A program made the position numbers and the translations under genes. A stretch of DNA of 20,286 bases from positions 1 through 20,286 of the IMG/VR virus record IMGVR_UViG_3300032118_000072, one strand, 5' to 3'. The DNA comes from a virus. Positions 15,543 to 20,286 of this stretch are shown one piece after another. Each line of letters starts with the position of its first letter. Positions within the stretch are counted from its first letter, which is position 1. Below the pieces are notes generated by a model. That model searched no databases. It saw only the letters and a list, made by a program, of their open reading frames with translations, and was not told the DNA's origin.

Positions 15543-17450
15543 ATGAAGTTTTTTACACTAGAGCAGCTGTCACAGGGAATTCGCGAGAAGCATGTCGGCG
15601 TCGAGCGAGCCCGTCTCGTTGAAAAGTGGAGCCGCACTGGCTTGCTCCGCGGTCTCGATGGTTTCAAGCGCGAGATGATGGCACAGCTCCTGGAAAACCA
15701 GGCTGCCCAGGTCCTCAAGGAGAGCAACTCGCTCTCGACTGGTGGAGGCGCCGTTGCGTCCTCTGGCCAGATCCAGGGCTTTTCGAACATCGCATTCCCG
15801 ATCGTCCGCAGGGTGTTCGGTGGCCTCGTCGCGAACGAGCTCGTCTCGATTCAGCCCATGTCACTGCCTTCCGGCCTGATCTTCTACCTTGACTACACGT
15901 ATGGTTCGAATGTCGGCGGTGAGGCAGGTGCTAGCCTCAGCAACTCTTCCACGTTTGAGACCTATCAGCGTGGGCAGTCCATCTACAACAACCCAGTAGG
16001 TAAGGGAATCCAGTCAGGATCCTTGACGTCGGGTGGTATGTACGACCTGGTCAACGTGGGTTACTCCAAGGTTCACAGTGGAACTCTGGGTCTTGCCACG
16101 GCATCTCTCGGTGCCTGGACCGGAGCTTCTGATGCATTTGTTTCTGATGCAATTGTCACTTCGGTGACTGATTTCTCGGGTACCAACGCTCGTCAGTTGG
16201 GCTTCGATCCTCAGGTTGAAGTCGACCTGCAGCAGAACACGCTGGACCTCCAGTTTGTTTTCCTGTCAGTTGCCGACCTTCTGACGGCAATCCCGAAGGG
16301 TGATACACTGGCTCCGGAGCAAGTTGCAATCTTCGGATTCTCTTCAGCTGGTGGTTCGGTCGCCTGGGGTGATGCATACCAGTCGGGCAAGGGTGTCCTC
16401 AACCTCCGCCGCCTCAACCGCCGCGGAAACTTCACGGCCGGTGTCTTTACGCCTGATCCGCTGAACGGCACGCACATCATGTCGGCTCTCCGAATCACCA
16501 ATGGCAGCACCAAGCCCATTGTCACAGCAAGCACGACCAAAGTCTCCATGGCCATCACTGATGCGCTCACGGTTGACGGTGGTTCCGGAGCAACCTTGAC
16601 GGTCCCGTCGTTTGAAACTGACTTCGGCACCACACCGACTCCGGCGATCCCTGAGATCGATATCAAGATCGAGGCGATCGCAATCACAGCCACGACACGG
16701 AAGCTCCGTGCTCGCTGGTCGCCTGAACTAGCACAGGACCTCAATGCGTACCACTCGATGGACGCTGAGGTCGAGCTGACGAGCATCTTGAGCGAGCAGA
16801 TCGCCCTTGAGATCGACCGCGAGATTTTGAGTGACCTGGTGACCCAGGCCAACGGTGCCAACTTCTACTGGAGCCGTTCTCCAGGCCGCTTCGTCAACAA
16901 GCAGACCGGCGATCGCCAGGCTCTGGCTTCAAGCCTTAGCATCGGCCCGCAGTTCACCGGCACCGTCCGTGAGTGGTACGAGACCTTGGTCGAGACCATC
17001 ATCGACGTCGCCAACACCATCCACCGCAAGACCCTCCGCGGGTCGGCCAACTTCATGGTCACCGGTCCGGATGTCTGCACCATCCTGGAGAGCTCGGTGC
17101 TGTACAAGCCGAAGTTCTCGATCGACGGCGAAGGCCAGGTTGCCTCCCCGTTCACCATCGGCGCCGAGGCCATCGGCACGGTGTCCAACCGCTTCACGGT
17201 ATACAAGGATCCGTACTTCCCTCGGAACAAGATCCTGGTCGGCTACAAGGGCGGCAGCTACCTTGAGACGGGCTACGTGTACAGCCCCTACGTGCCACTG
17301 ATCGTCACCCCGACGATCTTCGCGCCGGAAGACTTCACGCCCCGTAAGGGAGTGATGACCCGGTACGGCAAGAAAATGGTCCGAACGGACTTTTATGGCA
17401 CGGTGACAGTTTTGGACATGAACGTAATCTTAACAATTACGGCCACTTAG
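15543..17450 (+). CDS. Major capsid protein precursor (T4 gp23-like)
   Basis: A 635-residue precursor (T4 gp23 is 521). Family-typical segments are the N-terminal delta region with WSRTGLLRGL, then FPIVRRVFGGLVANELVSIQPM and GLIFYLDYTYG. In the C-terminal half are RKLRARWSPELAQDLNAYHS, DREIL and the end region FTPRKGVMTRYGKKMV. Extra length lies mainly between residues about 170 and 390, probably an insertion (I-type) domain. A candidate protease cleavage site is QVLKE/SN after Glu60, close to the known T4 cleavage after residue 65. The start at 15543 is preceded by GGAG; the frame is open upstream to 15462 inside the scaffold gene but the family N-terminus supports 15543. Base composition is richer in C and G at third positions than in neighbours, as expected for a highly expressed gene. 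A hairpin follows the stop. Confidence 0.95.
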   Translation: MKFFTLEQLSQGIREKHVGVERARLVEKWSRTGLLRGLDGFKREMMAQLLENQAAQVLKESNSLSTGGGAVASSGQIQGFSNIAFPIVRRVFGGLVANELVSIQPMSLPSGLIFYLDYTYGSNVGGEAGASLSNSSTFETYQRGQSIYNNPVGKGIQSGSLTSGGMYDLVNVGYSKVHSGTLGLATASLGAWTGASDAFVSDAIVTSVTDFSGTNARQLGFDPQVEVDLQQNTLDLQFVFLSVADLLTAIPKGDTLAPEQVAIFGFSSAGGSVAWGDAYQSGKGVLNLRRLNRRGNFTAGVFTPDPLNGTHIMSALRITNGSTKPIVTASTTKVSMAITDALTVDGGSGATLTVPSFETDFGTTPTPAIPEIDIKIEAIAITATTRKLRARWSPELAQDLNAYHSMDAEVELTSILSEQIALEIDREILSDLVTQANGANFYWSRSPGRFVNKQTGDRQALASSLSIGPQFTGTVREWYETLVETIIDVANTIHRKTLRGSANFMVTGPDVCTILESSVLYKPKFSIDGEGQVASPFTIGAEAIGTVSNRFTVYKDPYFPRNKILVGYKGGSYLETGYVYSPYVPLIVTPTIFAPEDFTPRKGVMTRYGKKMVRTDFYGTVTVLDMNVILTITAT

Positions 17451-17459
17451 GCAGACTTG

Positions 17460-17481
17460 AAGGGTCCCGCAAGGGACCTTT
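17460..17481 (+). terminator. Hairpin terminator behind the major capsid gene
   Basis: AAGGGTCCC (17460-17468) pairs over nine positions (one G-T) with GGGACCTTT (17473-17481) around the stable GNRA loop GCAA, ten bases after the capsid stop. The T-run after the stem is short and interrupted (TTTCGTC), so termination may be partial. Placement at the end of the capsid gene matches the strong terminator usually found after gene 23. Confidence 0.7.
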
Positions 17482-17485
17482 CGTC

Positions 17486-17602
17486 ATTAAGGGTGTTCAG
17501 TATACAAATCACAAGAAACAGAAGAAGTCGACCATTCGCGCGAAGAAGTTGATGTACAAGCATAAGCGAAAGTTGATAAAGGCGAAAGAGCGTCCAGTGT
17601 AA
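17486..17602 (+). other. Possible small very basic peptide without a standard start codon
   Basis: The gap between the capsid terminator and the next gene (17451-17634) contains an open frame ending at TAA 17600-17602. Its translation is coherent and strongly basic (VQYTNHKKQKKSTIRAKK, then MYKHKRKLIKAKERPV), unlike random DNA. No ATG, GTG or TTG opens it except a TTG-ATG pair at about 17549-17554, which would give a peptide of about 17 residues. ATT at 17486 has AGGGA at the right distance, inside the terminator hairpin. It could be a real small gene, a remnant, or chance. Confidence 0.3.
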
Positions 17603-17634
17603 CTCTATCCACAGAAATGGTACCATGAACCAAG

Positions 17635-18000
17635 ATGTGGCTATTTACGATTGATGGATTCTATAGTGCGGTGCAAGACAAAGACAGGAATGATGTCATA
17701 TGGATTCGAGCCCGCGTCAAGGACGATCTTTCGAGATTGGTGACAACGTATGATGTCCATGCAACAGAGATCCTTGTGGATTGTGGTACTGACTACAAGT
17801 ACCGCATCGGAGTCTGGCGCGAGGAGTGGGTCCGCATTGCAGGTGCAGTGGCCCATGACATCAACTACAACAATTTCAAGTATGCCTCAGAGACGTCTTT
17901 GGGCAAAGACCGGGCCACGGTCCTGGCTGACATTTGGTGGACCATGTATCGTCTCCAGCTCAAAGAAGAGGGAAAATTGGGCCTACCTGGGTCACTCTAG
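17635..18000 (+). CDS. Conserved hypothetical protein of the 'MWLFT' type
   Basis: A 121-residue protein with the recognisable layout of a small family seen in bacteria and phages. It opens with MWLFTIDGFYSAV, has an IRARVKDDL segment, a central CGTDYKYRIGV, a REEWVRIAGAVAHDINYNNFK segment, and ends DIWWTMYRLQ. Its function is unknown as far as I know; the compact alpha/beta look and conserved aromatic residues suggest a small soluble domain. I recall the family from memory and give no accession. The ATG at 17635 is chosen because MWLFT is the usual N-terminus; an ATG ten bases earlier is in another frame and short. It is transcribed separately from the capsid gene, being behind the terminator, but no clear promoter is seen. 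Confidence 0.85.
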   Translation: MWLFTIDGFYSAVQDKDRNDVIWIRARVKDDLSRLVTTYDVHATEILVDCGTDYKYRIGVWREEWVRIAGAVAHDINYNNFKYASETSLGKDRATVLADIWWTMYRLQLKEEGKLGLPGSL

Positions 18001-18056
18001 AATATTCTGTTTAATTTGAAGGCTGGTCACCCCATTGCCAAAAAACGAATATTCTG
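18000..18056 (+). repeat. Direct repeat GAATATTCTG, two copies
   Basis: GAATATTCTG occurs at 18000-18009 and 18047-18056, 47 bases apart, each followed by a related T/A-rich stretch (TTTAATTT and ATAATTTTT). Each copy contains the palindrome GAATATTC. The 157-base gap 18001-18157 holds no gene that I can support. A TTGCCA (18035-18040) and GATAAT (18056-18061) pair 15 bases apart and a TATGAT at 18070-18075 could form a host-type promoter for the gene at 18158, with the repeats as operator or activator sites. All of that is inference. Confidence 0.35.
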
Positions 18057-18157
18057 ATAATTTTTCAGCTATGATCTAGTGTCTTGTACACAGGTCCATG
18101 GTGGGCTTAAGGTCTAGTCACGGGCACTGGAAAGACCAGGCCCAAGGAGATATGACC

Positions 18158-18433
18158 ATGAAGAAGAAGATCGTGCAGTCCACCAACCGCAACGCTATCA
18201 TCCGCACCCGCGCCGACCGAGGTGGCAAGTTTCGCACTGAGACTGCTCGCCGTGATAACAATGCTGTGCAGTTTGCAGCGACGACCAACCCGCGGTCCAA
18301 TGCCACGGCACTGTTCCTCGATTTCCCGTTGGGTGCAATCAGGTTGTCGGGTGCTGAGGCTCGGACTCTGTACCGCGTCTTGCGCAAGCACTACAAGTTC
18401 GCCGGTAAGCCGATCCGATTATCACCGCGGTAA
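18158..18433 (+). CDS. Small basic hypothetical protein
   Basis: A 91-residue basic protein. The start at 18158 is chosen because AAGGAG (18144-18149) lies 8 bases upstream; an ATG at 18152 is too close to that site and one at 18098 lacks a ribosome binding site. The N-terminus is Lys/Arg/Asn-rich (MKKKIVQSTNRNAIIRTR). The second half reads as a compact strand-helix unit (TALFLDFPLGAIRLSGAEARTLYRVLRKHY), similar in look to small regulators or single-domain phage proteins, and it ends basic. High pI suggests nucleic-acid or ribosome contact. No family recognised. Confidence 0.7.
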   Translation: MKKKIVQSTNRNAIIRTRADRGGKFRTETARRDNNAVQFAATTNPRSNATALFLDFPLGAIRLSGAEARTLYRVLRKHYKFAGKPIRLSPR

Positions 18434-18447
18434 CAGGAAAATCTCTC

Positions 18448-18473
18448 GGCTGGGCACCTTCGGGTTCCCGGCC
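18448..18473 (+). other. Strong hairpin with UUCG loop
   Basis: GGCTGGGCACC (18448-18458) pairs with GGTTCCCGGCC (18463-18473), eleven positions with one G-T and one mismatch, closed by a C(UUCG)G tetraloop. It lies between the stop of the small basic gene and the ATG at 18500, about 11 bases before the GAAAGG ribosome binding site. No T-run follows, so it is more likely an mRNA stabiliser, processing or partial attenuation site than a full terminator. Confidence 0.5.
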
Positions 18474-18499
18474 TTGGGACGTTGAAAGGCTTCGATACC

Positions 18500-19066
18500 A
18501 TGAAACTCAACAAGGAAACAGCTCTATTTTTGACCAAGGCTCTTTTTCACTACGAGCAATCTTGCTCTATTTCTGAGTCGGTGACCCGCCGCGTCAAGGA
18601 CCTTCGCTATGAGCTCAACGAGTTCGTCCTTGGAAGGCTTGACTCCGACGAGGTCGAAAACGACAAGGGTAGCAAGGTAAGTTGGCACGTGCACGGTGAT
18701 GACTGCAACCATGCTGATGGAGAAGTCCTCGAGAAAGAGGATGATGTTGAAGATGAAGAAGAGTCCGAAGAAGTCCCTGAAACTGACGGTGAAGTCAGTG
18801 CGGGTGAACTGCACGAACTGACCGCGTGTACTTCAGACCGCGGTCAAGTAGAATTTGAGGACATCAATCATGATGGCGGACCTGCGGCGGTTGATGTGTT
18901 GATCGACGGTTACACGGAATACTATTCCGTGACCGCTGTCAAGCGAACGGCAAAGGCGCTCGAGGTGTGGACCGAAGGTGATTGGCAAACCATCAACGTT
19001 CGAAAGTTTCCCAAGGACTGGACCAAACTGTTGCCTGTCAACCAGTCGCTGTTGGTCTGTGAATGA
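18500..19066 (+). CDS. Acidic hypothetical protein
   Basis: A 188-residue protein with GAAAGG ten bases before ATG 18500 (the frame reaches TTG 18482, which lies before that site). The first 55 residues are helical. Next comes a His/Asp/Cys-containing segment (WHVHGDDCNHADGE), then an acidic low-complexity stretch (residues about 80-100, Glu/Asp-rich). The C-terminal half (from about 105) is an alpha/beta domain with VEFEDINHDGGPAAVDVLIDG. The acidic linker between two folded parts suggests a two-domain protein. No known family. Its stop overlaps the next start (ATGA), so the two genes are translationally coupled. Confidence 0.72.
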   Translation: MKLNKETALFLTKALFHYEQSCSISESVTRRVKDLRYELNEFVLGRLDSDEVENDKGSKVSWHVHGDDCNHADGEVLEKEDDVEDEEESEEVPETDGEVSAGELHELTACTSDRGQVEFEDINHDGGPAAVDVLIDGYTEYYSVTAVKRTAKALEVWTEGDWQTINVRKFPKDWTKLLPVNQSLLVCE

Positions 19067-19452
19067 AGCTCAATCTGCACCCGAAAGAGTTCCTGGCGCT
19101 GTACAACATGATCCAGCGCCAACCTCACCTTGAAGGAAAAGAGGTCGATGACGTTGCCTTGCACGAGGTTCACAATCGCATGCGGGCCTGCTTGATCTCT
19201 GCTCTGCTACACCGCCGCGACGATGATGATGACATCATGTTCGATGCCTGGGAACAGTCCCAAAGGAAAAAGATCGAAGAACTGACAATTCAAAACAATG
19301 AATTGAAATCTGCGGCAAAAGATCCAAAAGCATTCTTGAATAAGGATCATATCTTGACGCTGGAGAACCACGAGCTCGATTCTGAAGAGCTCAAGTATCC
19401 TCGTGGTCGGGCTACCACAAAACCCGGCAGGCACACAGGCCATAAAAAGTGA
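19063..19452 (+). CDS. Hypothetical coiled-coil protein coupled to the preceding gene
   Basis: A 129-residue protein starting in the ATGA overlap with the preceding gene. It begins MKLNLHPKEFLALYNMI, resembling the N-terminus of the preceding protein (MKLNKETALFLTKALF), which hints at a common origin or common regulation of the first codons. An Asp run (DDDDD) is followed by a helix with coiled-coil character (SQRKKIEELTIQNNELKSAA) and a basic Gly/Lys-rich tail (GRATTKPGRHTGHKK). No membrane segment, enzyme motif or recognised family. Confidence 0.72.
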   Translation: MKLNLHPKEFLALYNMIQRQPHLEGKEVDDVALHEVHNRMRACLISALLHRRDDDDDIMFDAWEQSQRKKIEELTIQNNELKSAAKDPKAFLNKDHILTLENHELDSEELKYPRGRATTKPGRHTGHKK

Positions 19453-19462
19453 ACAGCGGGCC

Positions 19463-19469
19463 ATACTTA
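19463..19469 (+). promoter_or_regulatory. Candidate late promoter element ATACTTA (site 4)
   Basis: CATACTTA lies 11 bases after the stop of the preceding gene and 48 bases before the mature tmRNA 5' end. Transcription from about 19475 would give a precursor with a leader of about 42 bases, to be trimmed by host RNase P. Role inferred from its recurrence. Confidence 0.45.
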
Positions 19470-19483
19470 TGACCTGCAGGTCT

Positions 19484-19514
19484 TTGACAATTGAGTGATT
19501 CTGTCTGATATACC
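19484..19514 (+). promoter_or_regulatory. Possible sigma70-type promoter for tmRNA
   Basis: TTGACA, a perfect -35 consensus, is at 19484-19489, and an extended -10 like TGATATACC is at 19506-19514 with 19-base spacing. A GATATA at 19507-19512 gives 17-base spacing as an alternative. Transcription would begin almost at the mature 5' end of the tmRNA. Together with the ATACTTA element just upstream, it would let the gene be read both by unmodified host polymerase and late in infection. Confidence 0.4.
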
Positions 19515-19516
19515 AT

Positions 19517-19890
19517 GGGGGCGAAATAGCTTCGACGTGGCAATGAGACTGATGATTGCAGGCACTGGTGCACGAGGGACCAGTTCAAAACCCATGTGAC
19601 GTACAAACGCCAACGACAACGGTGTTGCTCCTTTTGCCCTCGCGGCATTAGGAACGGGTGTCCCAGCGACCTTGGAACAGAATGCTGGGAAACGTCAGGG
19701 GACCAGACGTTAACTGGAACGCCGTCAAAGCGCTGGACGTAAAACGCAGTGCCGACCTGGTGACCAAGTCGCTAAATTTTCGCGTCACTAGACCCGCCCA
19801 GAGGTCGATCAAGCTGACGGGCCAAGCCTGTGGACGATGTCAACAGAGGAACTGTTGCGGACCCGGGGGCAGTACCCGGCGCCTCCACAA
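19517..19890 (+). ncRNA. ssrA: Transfer-messenger RNA (tmRNA)
   Basis: About 374 bases. The 5' end GGGGGCGAAATAGCTTCGACG matches the tmRNA start. Its first seven bases pair with CGCCTCC (19880-19886), including the G3-U70 pair that marks alanine charging. A T arm CCGGG/CCCGG (19863-19867, 19875-19879) with a 7-base loop GGCAGTA (not the usual TTC type) precedes the acceptor end. A tag-like frame starts near GCC 19609 and reads ANDNGVAPFALAA, the typical tmRNA tag form. However, the next codon is TTA, not a stop; a TAG sits one base out of frame (19649-19651) and the first in-frame stop is TAA at 19711-19713. The genomic 3' end is ACAA, so CCA is not encoded and would have to be added. tmRNA with SmpB rescues stalled ribosomes; no smpB is seen here. 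Confidence 0.9.
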
Positions 19891-19897
19891 GACGGAT

Positions 19898-19904
19898 ATA
19901 CTTA
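19898..19904 (+). promoter_or_regulatory. Candidate late promoter element ATACTTA (site 5)
   Basis: TATACTTA lies in the 37-base gap between the tmRNA 3' end and the second GIY-YIG gene, 23 bases before its ATG. Expected start of transcription about 19910. T4 seg-type genes often have their own late promoters, so the placement is reasonable. Inference. Confidence 0.45.
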
Positions 19905-19927
19905 CATCGGTAACAGATACATATTTT

Positions 19928-20286
19928 ATGAGGTATCTCTACAAAATCAGTAACTTGATCAATGGTAAAGTGTATGTCGGTCAAACGTATGACTTTGCTC
20001 AGCGCAAAGCTGGCCACGTTTATAGATCAAAAGATCTAACGAATGAGAGGCCTCTTTATCGTTCCATGCGCAAGCATGGGATAGAAAATTTCTCATTTGA
20101 TATCATTGAAGAATGTGTCGACAGTCAAGTAGATGAACGTGAGAAATTCTGGATTAGTCATTATGATTCAACCAATACCAACAAAGGTTATAACCTTGAG
20201 CCTGGTGGGAAGGGGTGTTCTGATGAAACTCGACGTAAATTGTCTGAAGTCCTTAAAGGCAACACACACTGCGTCGGTCGGATTGT
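19928..20286 (+). CDS. GIY-YIG homing endonuclease, partial (runs off the window)
   Basis: The first 119 codons of a second GIY-YIG enzyme, open to the window end. The motif is YLYKISN at residues 3-9 and YVGQT at 16-20, with QRKAGH as the basic helix and the catalytic Glu in DEREKFWISHYDS. The sequence GYNLEPGGKG then leads into a NUMOD3-type repeat (SDETRRKLSEVLKGN) at the window edge. The layout equals that of the enzyme at 11028 but the sequences differ considerably, so they are not a recent duplication. No good ribosome binding site precedes the ATG. It begins 38 bases after the tmRNA 3' end, so the tmRNA region may be its target. Confidence 0.9.
   Translation, partial: MRYLYKISNLINGKVYVGQTYDFAQRKAGHVYRSKDLTNERPLYRSMRKHGIENFSFDIIEECVDSQVDEREKFWISHYDSTNTNKGYNLEPGGKGCSDETRRKLSEVLKGNTHCVGRI

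Noticed and set aside
19609-19651. Reading the tmRNA tag in the +1 frame so that it ends at TAG 19651
   Set aside because: That frame gives a Thr/Leu-rich peptide ending SRH, unlike any tmRNA tag, whereas the chosen frame gives ANDN...ALAA. A one-base difference in the template is the simpler explanation.
1-20286. T4-consensus late promoters (TATAAATA), tRNA genes, CRISPR arrays, insertion sequences
   Set aside because: I looked for these while reading and saw no convincing example; the only structural RNA is tmRNA, and all mobile elements are of the homing type.

Overview
The window is a stretch of the late (head-morphogenesis) region of a large tailed phage related to T4 but clearly divergent from it, a 'far-T4' type myovirus. 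All supported genes are on the + strand. The evidence is a T4-like order of head genes: large terminase (gp17), portal (gp20), prohead protease (gp21), a long acidic scaffold (gp22 position) and major capsid protein (gp23). Each except the scaffold is recognisable by family motifs. The host cannot be named from the sequence.

Layout. Positions 1-772 hold the 3' end of a gp46/SbcC/Rad50-type recombination ATPase. Two small overlapping unknown genes follow (the second with a Cys cluster), then a small unknown gene that abuts the terminase (1722-3341). After a short coiled-coil gene comes the portal gene (3765-8198), split by two inteins (4011-5336 and 6147-7196), each carrying an HNH-type homing endonuclease domain. 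An unknown helical protein follows, then the prohead protease. The protease reading frame runs without a stop into a Zn-finger/NUMOD3/PD-(D/E)xK endonuclease (junction near 9769). Next come a small probable structural protein, a free-standing GIY-YIG endonuclease, peptide deformylase, three small unknown proteins, the scaffold (13486-15492) and the major capsid protein (15543-17450), closed by a terminator-like hairpin. The last 2.8 kb is accessory: a 'MWLFT' conserved hypothetical, three further small unknown genes, a tmRNA (ssrA) gene (19517-19890) and the start of a second GIY-YIG endonuclease that runs off the window.

How the parts fit. Terminase, portal, scaffold, protease and capsid protein make and fill the prohead. 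The capsid protein has a candidate gp21-type cleavage site after Glu60. Deformylase and tmRNA act on the host translation system. Five homing endonuclease units (two inteins, one fusion, two free-standing) sit in or beside these genes, so this is a hotspot of selfish DNA.

Most notable. (1) The heptamer ATACTTA occurs five times, always in an intergenic gap just upstream of a gene, and is a good candidate for this phage's late-promoter element. (2) The phage tmRNA encodes a classical-looking tag (ANDN...ALAA) but the stop codon expected after ALAA is out of frame by one base, so the tag would be read on to 34 residues and lose its C-terminal LAA. (3) The protease-endonuclease fusion. (4) A short motif (TIVEIDE) is shared by the portal C-terminus and the scaffold.
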